The notes: generated from the sequence alone by a model not told the origin. A stretch of DNA of 64,000 bases from Cytophaga aurantiaca DSM 3654 (GCF_000379725.1 NZ_KB903664.1:62154-126153); one strand, 5' to 3'. Shown: positions 51,968 to 61,961, counted from the stretch's first letter. Numbers and translations are program-made.

Positions 51968-54526
51968 ATGGCTGAGAATACGTATAGGGCTGAAAATACG
52001 CCTGTTCAGAAAAAAAATAATAAGACAAATACTGCTTCAAAGGCTGACAAAAAGGAACCGGAAGTTGAAGAAGAAAAAGCTCCCAAAGGCCCTTCTGCAA
52101 TCATGACTTTCTTGAGAGACCGTCGATTACATTTGGTAGTCGGTATGTTCATTATGCTTTTTTCATTTGCATTGCTGATTGCATTCACTTCATTTTTATT
52201 TAGCGGAAGAAACGATCAAAGCATTGTCGAGTCTATTTGGGATACAAGCGTACAGGAATCGGGACGGGAAGTAGATAATTTATTAGGTATTATTGGCGCA
52301 GTTTTATCGTACTTTTTTATTTATAAATGGTTTGGTCTTGCTTCGTATTTGTTCCTTCCGATATTCTTCCTGGTCGGTTTCAGAATTATTTATTTAAGCT
52401 CTCCGATCCATTTAGGAACCTTGATTAAAACCAATTTTTATTTTCTATTATGGATCAGTACTGCCTTTGGATACATTGTATTGTCTGTAGATGGAGATAA
52501 GTTTCTTGCTTTTCTAAGTGGAGGAATCGGATTTGACATTGCCTTATACCTGGATAATTTAATTGGTTGGGGAACGCCGTTTTTATTGCTGTTCATGCTA
52601 CTGGCGTTCGGTATCTATTTCTTTAACATAACTAAGATTCATTTATTCGCTCCGCAGCCGGTTACAGATCTGCAAGCAGAAGTGCCGGGAGATATTGAAG
52701 ATACAGAAGAAGAGCTTGAAGAAGAGGAAGAGTTAGAAGAAGACGAAGAAGAGGAAATTGAAGAGTCAGAGGAAGAGTTAGAAGAGGAAGAAGAACTGGA
52801 GGAAGAAGAAGAGTTAGAAGACGAAGAAGAATGGGTAATTGAACGTAAAGAACCTGTTGCAACGAAAGGTACTTCTGAACTGCAGATTGAAGAACCGGTT
52901 GTTGAACCATTGGTGGAAATGCCGGAATCAATTGCAGAAGGTGAATTGGATCTTGTTGTCGAAAAACCGAAGGAAGAAGATACCCTTGAGAATGTAGGCA
53001 ATCTTGAAACATTCAATTACGATCCTACTTTAGATCTGTCTTCATATAAATACCCAACGTTTGATTTGTTGAATGAATACGATTCAAGCAAAGCGATTCA
53101 GGTAACAAAAGAAGAATTAAGTGCAAACAAAGATCGTATTGTAGAAACCTTATCGCATTACAATATTGGTATTGCCAGCATCAAAGCAACCATCGGGCCT
53201 ACTGTTACCTTGTATGAGATCGTTCCGGAAGTTGGTATCCGTATTTCTAAAATTAAAAACTTAGAAGATGATATTGCCTTGAGTTTGTCTGCTCTTGGTA
53301 TCCGTATCATTGCGCCGATACCAGGCAAGGGTACGATTGGTATTGAAGTTCCGAATAAAAATAAAGAAATGGTTTCGATGCGTTCTGTATTGTCTACAGA
53401 AAAGTTTATGAAATCAGATAAAGAATTGCCGGTTGTATTTGGTAAGACTGTTTCGAACGAAGTGTTTGTAGTAGATCTGGCAGAACTTCCGCACTTGCTT
53501 ATTGCAGGTGCTACCGGACAAGGTAAGTCTGTTGGTTTGAATGTGCTTCTTGCATCGTTGCTTTATAAGAAACACCCGTCTCAATTAAAATTGGTATTGG
53601 TTGATCCGAAGAAAGTTGAATTAACCTTATTCAATAAAATTGAAAGACATTTCTTAGCGAAGCTTCCGGATGGTGGTGATGCCATTATTACCGATACGAA
53701 GAAGGTTATACATACGTTGAATTCGTTGTGTGTGGAAATGGATCTGCGCTATGATCTGTTGAAAGATGCGCAGGTACGTAATATCCGCGAATACAATAAG
53801 AAATTTGTTGAACGCAAATTGAATCCGAATAATGGTCACCGCTTCCTGCCATACATTGTACTTGTAATAGATGAGTTAGCAGATTTAATGATGACTGCAG
53901 GTAAAGAAGTGGAAACACCGATTGCCCGTTTGGCACAGCTTGCACGAGCAATTGGTATACATTTGGTTGTTGCTACACAACGTCCGTCTGTAAACGTTAT
54001 CACAGGTACTATTAAAGCCAATTTCCCTGCACGTTTGTCCTTCAAAGTATCTTCTAAAATAGATTCAAGAACAATTCTGGATGCAGGTGGTGCAGATCAA
54101 TTGATCGGTAAAGGGGATATGTTATTTGCCCATGGCGATATGGTCCGTTTGCAATGTGCGTTTTTAGATACGGCCGAAGTAGAACGAATTTGCGAATTTA
54201 TTGGTTCTCAGAGGGGTTACAGTATGGCATACAAATTGCCTGAGTACGTCGACGATGAAGCCGGACAAGAGAAAGGTGACTTCAATTTCTCTGAAAAAGA
54301 TCCATTGTTTGAAGAAGCTGCTAAAATACTTGTAATGCATCAGCAGGGAAGTACTTCGCTTCTTCAACGTAAATTGAAATTGGGATACAACCGTGCGGGC
54401 CGCCTGATCGATCAGCTGGAAGCAGCCGGTATTGTAGGACAGTTTGAAGGAAGCAAAGCCCGGGAAGTCCTTATAAAAGATGAGTATTCGTTAGAAGCTC
54501 ATTTGAAAGGATTGGATCAACGTTAA
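51968..54526 (+). CDS. ftsK: DNA translocase FtsK
   Basis: 852 residues. Four membrane spans (about 52-205), then a very acidic linker (about 240-290, repeated EEEEL and EDEEEE), then the motor: Walker A GATGQGKS at 514-521, Walker B VLVIDELADLM, and the C-terminal winged-helix gamma domain (SLLQRKLKLGYNRAGRLIDQL). It pumps the chromosome through the septum and activates Xer recombination. The short N-terminal linker is unlike the long Pro/Gln one of E. coli. Confidence 0.96.
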   Translation: MAENTYRAENTPVQKKNNKTNTASKADKKEPEVEEEKAPKGPSAIMTFLRDRRLHLVVGMFIMLFSFALLIAFTSFLFSGRNDQSIVESIWDTSVQESGREVDNLLGIIGAVLSYFFIYKWFGLASYLFLPIFFLVGFRIIYLSSPIHLGTLIKTNFYFLLWISTAFGYIVLSVDGDKFLAFLSGGIGFDIALYLDNLIGWGTPFLLLFMLLAFGIYFFNITKIHLFAPQPVTDLQAEVPGDIEDTEEELEEEEELEEDEEEEIEESEEELEEEEELEEEEELEDEEEWVIERKEPVATKGTSELQIEEPVVEPLVEMPESIAEGELDLVVEKPKEEDTLENVGNLETFNYDPTLDLSSYKYPTFDLLNEYDSSKAIQVTKEELSANKDRIVETLSHYNIGIASIKATIGPTVTLYEIVPEVGIRISKIKNLEDDIALSLSALGIRIIAPIPGKGTIGIEVPNKNKEMVSMRSVLSTEKFMKSDKELPVVFGKTVSNEVFVVDLAELPHLLIAGATGQGKSVGLNVLLASLLYKKHPSQLKLVLVDPKKVELTLFNKIERHFLAKLPDGGDAIITDTKKVIHTLNSLCVEMDLRYDLLKDAQVRNIREYNKKFVERKLNPNNGHRFLPYIVLVIDELADLMMTAGKEVETPIARLAQLARAIGIHLVVATQRPSVNVITGTIKANFPARLSFKVSSKIDSRTILDAGGADQLIGKGDMLFAHGDMVRLQCAFLDTAEVERICEFIGSQRGYSMAYKLPEYVDDEAGQEKGDFNFSEKDPLFEEAAKILVMHQQGSTSLLQRKLKLGYNRAGRLIDQLEAAGIVGQFEGSKAREVLIKDEYSLEAHLKGLDQR

Positions 54527-54562
54527 GAAAAAATTATTACAATCGAATATTTATTAAAAATT

Positions 54563-55207
54563 ATGAAAAAGAACATTCTAATTTTATTAACTACATTTTT
54601 TATTGCGTTGCTGGCATTTGGACAATATGATCCCAAGGCATTGACAATTCTGGATGAAATGAGTAATAAATTTAAAACGTATTCTTCGTTTAAAGCATCT
54701 TTTACATTTACACTGAAGAATACCTCTGCAAGCATCAATGAAGTTTCTGAAGGCGAATTGCTGGTGCGCGGATCGAAGTATCGCATTAAGCTTCCTAAAA
54801 TGGAAATTATCAATAACGGTACTACCGTTTGGAATTACATGAAGGAAGCAAACGAAGTGAACATCTCTACCTACGATCCTGCAGATGACGACATCTCTCC
54901 GAATAAGATCTATACAATGTATAAGAAAGGATACAAGTATACATACGTTGGCGATAAAGTGGAAGGCAGTAAAACGTATCAGATCGTTGAGCTTGTACCG
55001 GAAGACAGAAAAAACAGATTTTTCAAAGTACGTCTTGAGATCAATAAGCTTGATAAGTCTATCAAGAATTGGAAATTATTTGAGAAGAATGGTAATATCT
55101 ATGAATACTCCATTAAAACATTTACTCCAAATACCATAGCAGATGATACACCTTTTACATTTGATAAATCAAAGTATCCGGGTGTTGAAGTAATTGATTT
55201 ACGATAA
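54563..55207 (+). CDS. LolA-like outer membrane lipoprotein carrier
   Basis: 214 residues. Signal peptide 1-20 (ending LLAFGQ), then an unclosed beta-barrel with helices typical of LolA (SFKASFTFTLKN, GELLVRGSKYRIKLPKMEIINNGTTVWNYM). It ferries lipoproteins across the periplasm from LolCDE to LolB or an equivalent. Family members with other cargo exist. It follows ftsK by 36 bases, the ftsK-lolA order found in many bacteria. Confidence 0.87.
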   Translation: MKKNILILLTTFFIALLAFGQYDPKALTILDEMSNKFKTYSSFKASFTFTLKNTSASINEVSEGELLVRGSKYRIKLPKMEIINNGTTVWNYMKEANEVNISTYDPADDDISPNKIYTMYKKGYKYTYVGDKVEGSKTYQIVELVPEDRKNRFFKVRLEINKLDKSIKNWKLFEKNGNIYEYSIKTFTPNTIADDTPFTFDKSKYPGVEVIDLR

Positions 55208-55216
55208 GGAATAACA

Positions 55217-56041
55217 ATGAATAAGGCTGAATTAGTAGCAAGCATTAAGCGTAAGAAGTCGTATTTGTGTGTTGGATTAGATACAGATCCTGCAAAAATT
55301 CCTTCTCATTTATTGAAAGCAAAAGATCCCATCTTTGAATTCAATAAATACATCATCGATGCTACGATTGATTATGCAGTAGCATACAAACCAAACTTAG
55401 CCTTTTACGAATCACTAGGTAAGGCTGGTTGGGAATCATTAGAAAAAACATTGGAATGGATTCCGAAAGATGTCTTTACGATTGCAGATGCAAAACGTGG
55501 TGATATCGGTAATACAGCTACCATGTATGCAAAAGCTTTTTTCGAACAGCTTTCGTTTGATTCAGTAACAGTTGCTCCATATATGGGTGAAGATTCTGTT
55601 ACACCTTTTCTTGCATTCAAAGATAAGTGGGCAATTGTGTTGGCGCTTACCTCAAATGCAGGTAGCAAAGATTTTCAGCAGCTTGAACTGAAGGATTCTG
55701 CAGAGCCTTTATACAAAGAGGTATTGAAGAAGTGTGCATCCTGGGGATCGTCTGAAAACTTAATGTTTGTAGTAGGTGCAACGAAGGCATCTTACTTTAA
55801 AGAAATACGTCAGATTGTTCCGGAACATTTTTTATTGGTACCGGGTGTAGGAGCACAAGGAGGCAATTTACAGGAAGTATCGGAGTTTGGTTTGAACAGT
55901 TCTTGCGGACTGCTGGTAAATTCTTCACGAAACATTTTGTATGCCGGTGCAGATGAAAGCTTTGCAACAGCTGCTAAAGCTGAAGCGCATAAGATGCAAC
56001 AAGAGATGAAAACATATTTAGAAGATTACCTTAACTGGTAA
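55217..56041 (+). CDS. pyrF: Orotidine 5'-phosphate decarboxylase, type 2
   Basis: 274 residues. N-terminus [15 protein letters not shown], catalytic DAKRGDIG at 91-98 (K93, D96), and the PGVGAQGG phosphate loop. The longer size is that of the type 2 (archaeal/mycobacterial-like) subgroup. It makes UMP. Its end overlaps the convergent AI-2E gene by 11 bases, and the last codons form part of a terminator. Confidence 0.95.
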   Translation: MNKAELVASIKRKKSYLCVGLDTDPAKIPSHLLKAKDPIFEFNKYIIDATIDYAVAYKPNLAFYESLGKAGWESLEKTLEWIPKDVFTIADAKRGDIGNTATMYAKAFFEQLSFDSVTVAPYMGEDSVTPFLAFKDKWAIVLALTSNAGSKDFQQLELKDSAEPLYKEVLKKCASWGSSENLMFVVGATKASYFKEIRQIVPEHFLLVPGVGAQGGNLQEVSEFGLNSSCGLLVNSSRNILYAGADESFATAAKAEAHKMQQEMKTYLEDYLNW

Positions 56042-56057
56042 TCTTCGTTTTTAATTT
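56021..56057 (+). terminator. Terminator overlapping the ends of pyrF and the AI-2E gene
   Basis: GAAGATTACC (56021-56030), loop TTAACT, GGTAATCTTC (56037-56046), then GTTTTTAATTTTTT. A perfect 10-bp stem built from the coding ends of two convergent genes, with the T-run on the pyrF side. Confidence 0.8.
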
Positions 56058-57131
56058 TTTAAAGAATTTTGTAAAGAAATTCTCTTCTTTACTCTCATCA
56101 TCACTTAGCAAAATACTCAGCGGCTTTAACGGTTCAATGTGATCGCATAATATTTTAAAAATGCCTAATAGCGGAATGAATAAAATCATGCCCGCTACGC
56201 CCCAGATCAGTCCGCCGATGATAACAATGAAAATTGTTGCAAGCGAATTCAACCGTACATAACCTCCCACAACATTTGGTGTAGTAATGTTGTTGTCGAT
56301 AAATTGGTTGATCATAAAAATGGCAAGCACACCCACCGGATACCACAGCGAATCTTTATAGATTAATGCCATGATGATTGGCAAACCTGCACCAATAAAG
56401 GATCCTATGTATGGAATAATATTTAGAAAACCTGCAAGCAGTCCTAAAAATATACCATGCTCAATACCTAAAATGGATAATCCAATCGCATTCATAACAC
56501 CAATAATAGATAAGGCGATGCATAAACCGGTTATGTAATGCATCACCAATGACTGTACCTTATGAATAACAGTCTGTGCTTTTTCATGTTCAGATTCATC
56601 AATCAGTGATAAAATAAACAGCTTAATCTTGCCTCTGTAAAGTTGTAAAAAGAAGGTATAGATCATTACCAGCGTAAGGCCAAAAACAAAATTTCCAACA
56701 CCAACTAAAAGCGTTGCTCCTTTTTGAAATCCGGATTTTAGCAATTGTTCGGATTCTTTATCAAACCAGGCTTCCTGCTCTTTTTCATCCATACCGGTGT
56801 ATTGATTAACTGTAGCCTGCAGTGTATGAGCTTTTGTTTTGATCTTGCTTTCAATTAAGTCAGAGTCTGAAATAATATTTGAAATCTGTGTTGAAATGAA
56901 ATAACTCACGCCGCAGATTACAATAAAGAAAAGAATCAGGGATAAAATGATTGAAAATACTTCGTTGTGAATGAATTTTTGAATCTTTTTTGATATGGGC
57001 AGCAATAATAGGGAGAGCAGTCCTGCAAAGAAAACCGGAACCAAAAATGGCTGTGCATAGATGAGACCGATTACGATTAGAAAAATAAATACTAATAAAA
57101 CGGTAATTCGTAATAATAAAGAGTCTTTCAT
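56031..57131 (-). CDS. AI-2E family transporter (PerM/YdbI-like)
   Basis: 366 residues from the ATG at 57131. A TTG nine codons upstream is in frame, but the ATG gives a normal basic N-terminus. Eight or so membrane spans, with [39 protein letters not shown] and [23 protein letters not shown] typical of the AI-2E exporter family. Some members export autoinducer-2, others act in sodium or proton exchange. Specific role unknown. Confidence 0.85.
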   Translation of the reverse strand: MKDSLLLRITVLLVFIFLIVIGLIYAQPFLVPVFFAGLLSLLLLPISKKIQKFIHNEVFSIILSLILFFIVICGVSYFISTQISNIISDSDLIESKIKTKAHTLQATVNQYTGMDEKEQEAWFDKESEQLLKSGFQKGATLLVGVGNFVFGLTLVMIYTFFLQLYRGKIKLFILSLIDESEHEKAQTVIHKVQSLVMHYITGLCIALSIIGVMNAIGLSILGIEHGIFLGLLAGFLNIIPYIGSFIGAGLPIIMALIYKDSLWYPVGVLAIFMINQFIDNNITTPNVVGGYVRLNSLATIFIVIIGGLIWGVAGMILFIPLLGIFKILCDHIEPLKPLSILLSDDESKEENFFTKFFKKLKTKITS

Positions 57132-57212
57132 AACAAAAGTTGTTTTATGAATATACAAATTTAATGTAACATTGTACAGGGGATTTTTTAAATATTCATT
57201 TTTAATAAAGCT

Positions 57213-58508
57213 ATGGTTAACGAAGAACTTTTATGGGTACTTTGGCAGAATCTGTTATTTTCTGTCGAACATTTAAAAACAACATCCGGAGAAACAATTA
57301 TTATTAAGCGCACCGGAACATTGAATACACATGCTGGTCCGGATTTCAGTCTTGCCTTGCTAAGCATTAATGGAATAGAATGGTGCGGCGATATTGAAAT
57401 TCATACCAAAGCATCTGATTGGAACAGACATCATCATTCAACAGATGCAGCATACGAATCCGTAATCCTTCATGTGGTATACGATGCGGATGTAGAAATA
57501 ACACGTGCAGATGGTACGCTTATTCCTGTATTGGAATTAAAGCATCGGATTGAAGCATCTCATTTGAATACGTATCGGTATCTGATGGAAAGTCAGGCTG
57601 TGATTCCCTGTGCACAGGCGTTCCCTTTCATTAAACCCATTGTTATTGAACAGATGAAACAACGCGTGTTGGTTGAACGACTGGAACGTAAAACCGATAC
57701 ATTGTTTCTGCAACTCAAAGATCAGCCGGATTGGAAGAATGTTGCAGCGAAACTTATTTTTAAATCCTTTGGTACGGGACTGAATGATTTTCTCTTTGAG
57801 CGTATGGCACAGCAGATTGATTTCAATAAGCTGGATCGATTGAGTTATGCACCTAAGTCGATTGAAGCATTATTTTTCGGATTGGCAGGCATGCTGGAAG
57901 AAACGTTTGAAGAAGCATATGTCAATGCATTGAAAAAAGAATTTGATCACTTAAAACGTACGTTATCGGTTGATTCGGTTGTGCAATTTTCTGAGTGGAA
58001 ATTTCTTCGTACGCGTCCCGGAAATTTCCCGACAGTGCGACTCGCTCAGCTTGCAGGTCTGTTCTCCGATCCGGAATGGTTTCATCGTTTTGCAGCTGTA
58101 TGTGATGTTAAATCTGCAAAGCAGTTGCTGCAAATACAACTGCCGGAATATTGGAATACACATTATCGTTTCGATCAGCAAACACATGTTTCAGCAAAGC
58201 ACATCGGTACTAATTTTACTAACACATTTCTGATCAATGCATGTATCCCGTATTTAGTTTTGCAGGCCCGTTATATGAAAAGCGAAGAAACCTGGGATCA
58301 GGTATTTCAATTTATTGATTTATTGAAAGCAGAAGACAATGTGATTACCCGCAAGTGGGTGGATCTTGGAATGAAAATGACATCCGGATTTGATAGTCAA
58401 AGTGCGTTGGAATTATATAAGATGTATTGTACTCATAAAAAATGTTTATCTTGTAGTATTGGCTATTCCATTTTACGAAATGCAACAAGTACTGCTGCTG
58501 TTATGTAG
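57213..58508 (+). CDS. DUF2851 family protein
   Basis: 431 residues. The N-terminus MVNEELLWVLWQNLLF, TLNTHAGPDFSLALLSINGIEWCGDIEIHTKASDW and YESVILHVVYDAD are the DUF2851 signature, a mostly Bacteroidetes cytoplasmic family of unknown function. A cysteine pair near the C-terminus (KKCLSCSIGYSIL) could bind a metal. Its last 29 bases overlap the next gene. Confidence 0.87.
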   Translation: MVNEELLWVLWQNLLFSVEHLKTTSGETIIIKRTGTLNTHAGPDFSLALLSINGIEWCGDIEIHTKASDWNRHHHSTDAAYESVILHVVYDADVEITRADGTLIPVLELKHRIEASHLNTYRYLMESQAVIPCAQAFPFIKPIVIEQMKQRVLVERLERKTDTLFLQLKDQPDWKNVAAKLIFKSFGTGLNDFLFERMAQQIDFNKLDRLSYAPKSIEALFFGLAGMLEETFEEAYVNALKKEFDHLKRTLSVDSVVQFSEWKFLRTRPGNFPTVRLAQLAGLFSDPEWFHRFAAVCDVKSAKQLLQIQLPEYWNTHYRFDQQTHVSAKHIGTNFTNTFLINACIPYLVLQARYMKSEETWDQVFQFIDLLKAEDNVITRKWVDLGMKMTSGFDSQSALELYKMYCTHKKCLSCSIGYSILRNATSTAAVM

Positions 58509-59745
58509 TCTGTTTTTAGGTCTCGTTTGTTATTATTCTGTGATGCGTATGCAGCCTGATCTGCGTAAGCCTTATGCAGTATTGCTTTTGTATCGTTTTT
58601 TGTTTTTCGTTCTTCAATCGGTTTTCTTTTATTCACTTTATAATAATCAATTGGATCCGTTTTTTTATCACGATACATTGGTGAAGTTATTTGATTGTTT
58701 CGCAAAGAATCCCTTTGATCTTATTTTGTTTTTAAAAGGAGAATATCAAACCATGCACATTGCTGCAGAATTGAAAACATATTTTGCAGCGGAAGTACGG
58801 GCAACCTTTTTTATAAAAGTATTAATACCTTTCTTCGCCTTTGCTGCAAATAATTATTATTTATTGGGTGCTTGGCTAACACTCTTCGGCTCGATGTGTT
58901 TGGTTTCCTTTCTCTCTCTATTCAAGCGCAGTTCAAGTTTAGTAATATGGCTGCTTATATTGGTTATTCCGTCGTTTACGTTCTGGACGGTTGGTGTATT
59001 GAAAGAGGCCTTTGTACTTCCCGTTCTCTTTTTGTTGATCTATTTTTTGAATAAAATAATAGACAGTAAAGGGAAAGATCTTTTTTCGATCACATTATTT
59101 ATTGTATGCTGCTGTTTGTGCTGGTATGTGAAATATTATCTGGTTGCGATCTTTTTATTGGGAACGCTTATGTATTTTATAAACAGTAAAATTTCCTATT
59201 CTTTTAATGCCGTTCTTTTTTCAATACTTGTTATGGCAATGGTTATTGTAGGCTTGGGTTTTCTGCACCCTGCCTTGCAATGGAACGTATTCCCGGAAGT
59301 TATTTATATCAGCAATCATCTTACCTGCACAAAATATGTAGATGCTTACGCATGCATTCCGTTCGATCTGGATAGGACATGGACTTCTATTATACTGAAT
59401 TATCCGAAGGCTTTGTTGTATGCATTTTTCAGTCCGTTTCCCTGGCAGATTCATAACCTCTCATCTTTATGTGCAGCATTGGAAAGTTACGTGTTTATAG
59501 CGCTGTTGTTTTATTTGATCTATCGATGGGTAACTAAAAAAATAATTGTTTCAAATGCAGAACTATTTGGGCTGCTTATTATTTTATTGGCAGGAGGTTT
59601 GTTGATTATGGCATCTCCCAACATAGGTAGTTTCAGTAGATACCGGATTTTTTATTTACCCATATATGCATACATCGTTTTGAAACACTCGGGTGTTATT
59701 TATAACGCTGCATTTTTACGTTTTAAAAATTGGATCGAAAAATAA
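58480..59745 (+). CDS. Multi-spanning membrane protein of unknown function
   Basis: 421 residues from the ATG at 58480. The frame opens 30 codons earlier inside DUF2851, which would give a poor start. About ten hydrophobic spans, and an acidic first outer loop around residues 40-70 (LDPFFYHDTLVKLFD). It has the style of EpsG/GT-C or O-antigen polymerase families but no diagnostic motif. Its last 46 bases overlap the convergent gene on the other strand. Confidence 0.65.
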   Translation: MQQVLLLLCSLFLGLVCYYSVMRMQPDLRKPYAVLLLYRFLFFVLQSVFFYSLYNNQLDPFFYHDTLVKLFDCFAKNPFDLILFLKGEYQTMHIAAELKTYFAAEVRATFFIKVLIPFFAFAANNYYLLGAWLTLFGSMCLVSFLSLFKRSSSLVIWLLILVIPSFTFWTVGVLKEAFVLPVLFLLIYFLNKIIDSKGKDLFSITLFIVCCCLCWYVKYYLVAIFLLGTLMYFINSKISYSFNAVLFSILVMAMVIVGLGFLHPALQWNVFPEVIYISNHLTCTKYVDAYACIPFDLDRTWTSIILNYPKALLYAFFSPFPWQIHNLSSLCAALESYVFIALLFYLIYRWVTKKIIVSNAELFGLLIILLAGGLLIMASPNIGSFSRYRIFYLPIYAYIVLKHSGVIYNAAFLRFKNWIEK

Positions 59746-60815
59746 ATTCCCAAACCCGACCAGATAAAAATCATTGGGAGGAGCGGAGCCAGAAAGCGCC
59801 CGTCCCAATCTGCATAGGTAACCATAACCAATACAGAATTTATTCCGCAGTAAAGCAACGTGATCCGGGTTAATTCAGTGAATAGTTGCCTGTACTGAAT
59901 GAATCCGATAATCGCTGCACTATAGGTCGTAAGCAGGTATATGCCTATGAAGATATTGTGTGGAAGACTGTAGTAGGCGCGTACATCCGACCAGAGCGCT
60001 ATGAAACGACCAACAAAAAGCTGCATGCTTTTCACCGGATTTGAAGAAATCAGATCAATTATTTTTGTAATGCTTCCGCCGGAAGAATTATTTTCTATGT
60101 GTGTTTTATGCGGCGATGTCCAATGGTCGTAACCGCAAATAACTTCTCCTTTATTAAATGAGTCTAATAAAAATTGATAAAAGGTATCTGTGAAAGAATT
60201 AACGATCAGCAGTGCCACTGCAATTCCTATCATAAAAAAAACAGGAAACGTTTTTTTTTGTTGGATCAATTGAATGGCATGGCCGCCAATGCAAGTGATA
60301 AATAAAATTCCTCCGTTAGGCCTTACAGTTGCTGCAAGTATGGAAATTAAAATTAGTACAAACCATTTGTGCGATAATTTTTCAATGGAGAAAGCCCAGA
60401 CAAATAATAATAGCAAACTGATAAAGATCGATTCTGTGAGCAGACAGGTGTTCCATTGCTGAATGGGCATGTAGCATAGAATCAATAAAGTTGAATAAAA
60501 TGAAGCCTGTTCGTTTTTAATCAATTTACTTAATCCCTTATAAAACAAAACTGTAGAAATGAGAGAAAGCAGATATTGAAAAATAATGCTTGGGTAAATG
60601 GAATGAAAGATGCTTTTGCAAATAAAAAGTATTGCAATATATCCGCAGTACCATAGCCGGTAGCTGGGTTCAAATTCACCGTTGATCCATGCAGTTGCTT
60701 CGGATTCAAATCGTGTTGTATCGATTGCGTATTTAATTCCTAATAGATATAACAAGAGTCCGTTTATCATGAACCAGCAAGATAGAAGAATGAATAGGTT
60801 TTTATTGATACGCAT
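59700..60815 (-). CDS. Multi-spanning membrane protein, glycosyltransferase-like
   Basis: 371 residues with about nine spans. The first loop has IDTTRFESEA, with acidic residues where GT-C enzymes carry their catalytic Asp/Glu, and the spans after it are regular. Family PMT/GT39-like cannot be confirmed. Convergent with, and overlapping, the membrane protein gene at 58480. Function unknown. Confidence 0.65.
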   Translation of the reverse strand: MRINKNLFILLSCWFMINGLLLYLLGIKYAIDTTRFESEATAWINGEFEPSYRLWYCGYIAILFICKSIFHSIYPSIIFQYLLSLISTVLFYKGLSKLIKNEQASFYSTLLILCYMPIQQWNTCLLTESIFISLLLLFVWAFSIEKLSHKWFVLILISILAATVRPNGGILFITCIGGHAIQLIQQKKTFPVFFMIGIAVALLIVNSFTDTFYQFLLDSFNKGEVICGYDHWTSPHKTHIENNSSGGSITKIIDLISSNPVKSMQLFVGRFIALWSDVRAYYSLPHNIFIGIYLLTTYSAAIIGFIQYRQLFTELTRITLLYCGINSVLVMVTYADWDGRFLAPLLPMIFIWSGLGIYFSIQFLKRKNAAL

Positions 60816-60879
60816 GTATGCAAATGTATGTGTTTTAATGTTGTTATTGCAAGACCTCTACTTAAGCTCGTTGGTTATT

Positions 60880-61043
60880 AATCCCGTAGGGATGAAATAT
60901 CTGTAGTAAAATGTATTTTACACAATACTACGCACGGAGCTCCGTGAGGAGCGACAAACAATACAATATATCGTCCCGATGGGACTCGTACAATTTGTAA
61001 TAGATAGATTTCTTTGCTACAGATATTTCATCCCTACGGGATT
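60880..61043. repeat. Palindromic element with 27-bp perfect terminal inverted repeats (164 bp)
   Basis: Left end 60880-60906 and right end 61017-61043 are exact inverse complements over 27 bases and each contains an ATCCC-GTA/TAC-GGGAT hairpin. ACGGAGCTCCGT (60934-60945) and GTCCCGATGGGAC (60973-60985) lie inside. It has no coding capacity. A second copy is at 37551-37724. Confidence 0.9.
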
Positions 61044-61111
61044 AAAACAAGACAATAAATCTATTCCGTCTTTTTGATAAAAATGATGTATTTTTGTACA
61101 AATATTGAAAT

Positions 61112-61756
61112 ATGGAAAAGAAAGATGCAGTAATTATTTTCGGTGCTTCTTCATTAGGAAAAGCAGCTTTGGAAATTTTTGAAAGCAATGGCATGGTAGC
61201 GTACGGCTTCCTGGATGACACAAAAGCATTACACGGTACACAGATAAATGATGTTACGGTATTAGGCTCAACAGACGAAGATGCCTATTTGAAACTGATT
61301 GGAACTAGCTGCGATGCATTCATTGCAAGCGACGAGCCTAAGCTGCGTGAAGGTTTAACGAAGATGCTTCATGAACGCAGACAAACGCAGGCTGTAAATG
61401 CGATTCATTCAACCGCTTCTGTTTCTCATTCTGCTTCTATCGGTCACGGTAATTTTATTAATGGAGCTGTTGTAATTGGTGCAAATGCAGAAGTGGGCAG
61501 CCACTGTTTGATACACACAGGCGCGATCATTGATTTTGAAGCCGTAGTTGAAGATTTCGTTCAGATTGGTGCGGGTGCTATTATTAACGCAGGTGCGAAG
61601 ATCGAAAAAGGTGCATTTATCGGCACCGGTGCTGTGATTATCGGAGGTATTGTCATTGGTAAAAATGCCCGTGTAGGTGCAGGTTCTGTAGTAATTGCCC
61701 CGGTGAAAGATAAAGAAACGGTGTTCGGTAATCCGGCACAACCGATGAAAGCTTAA
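61112..61756 (+). CDS. Sugar O-/N-acyltransferase, NeuD/PglD family
   Basis: 214 residues. N-terminal Rossmann-like sugar nucleotide site VIIFGASSLGKAALEIFESNG, then a left-handed beta helix of hexapeptide repeats from about 115 to 205 (SIGHGNFINGAVVIGANAEV, GAGAIINAGAKIEKGAFIGTGA). The family acetylates amino-sugar nucleotides in glycan or sialic acid pathways. No other glycan genes adjoin it. Followed by a terminator. Confidence 0.85.
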   Translation: MEKKDAVIIFGASSLGKAALEIFESNGMVAYGFLDDTKALHGTQINDVTVLGSTDEDAYLKLIGTSCDAFIASDEPKLREGLTKMLHERRQTQAVNAIHSTASVSHSASIGHGNFINGAVVIGANAEVGSHCLIHTGAIIDFEAVVEDFVQIGAGAIINAGAKIEKGAFIGTGAVIIGGIVIGKNARVGAGSVVIAPVKDKETVFGNPAQPMKA

Positions 61757-61916
61757 TTATAAATTATGAGTTATGAATTATGAATAAAGTGAATTCATAA
61801 TTTTATATAGTAAAAGAACAGTTAAATGTAAGTTTGACTGTTCTTTTTTTGCCCATTTTGGACTGAATCACTGTATCTACCCATAATTTATCATTCATAA
61901 TTCATAATTTATAATT
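61755..61916. repeat. Inverted pair of heptamer arrays between the acyltransferase gene and trhO
   Basis: Left 61755-61789: AATTATA, AATTATG, AGTTATG, AATTATG, AATAAAG. Right 61882-61916: CATAATT, TATCATT, CATAATT, CATAATT, TATAATT. The two are near inverse complements and enclose the terminator at 61812-61850. Confidence 0.85.
61812..61850 (+). terminator. Terminator of the acyltransferase gene
   Basis: AAAAGAACAGT (61812-61822) pairs with ACTGTTCTTTT (61837-61847) and is followed by a T-run. The loop is 14 bases. Confidence 0.85.
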
Positions 61917-61923
61917 AATTTTG
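61916..61923 (+). promoter_or_regulatory. Promoter -7 word of trhO
   Basis: TAATTTTG matches TAnnTTTG, 38 bases before the ATG at 61962. The right heptamer array runs straight into it. Confidence 0.5.
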
Positions 61924-61961
61924 CAGTAACACTTAGATTGAAACTAAGCAACGTTATTATT

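Noticed and set aside
52639-53016. Serine-rich frame antisense to ftsK
   Set aside because: A mirror of the Glu-rich linker codons (GAA/GAG read in reverse); the ftsK frame is the real one.
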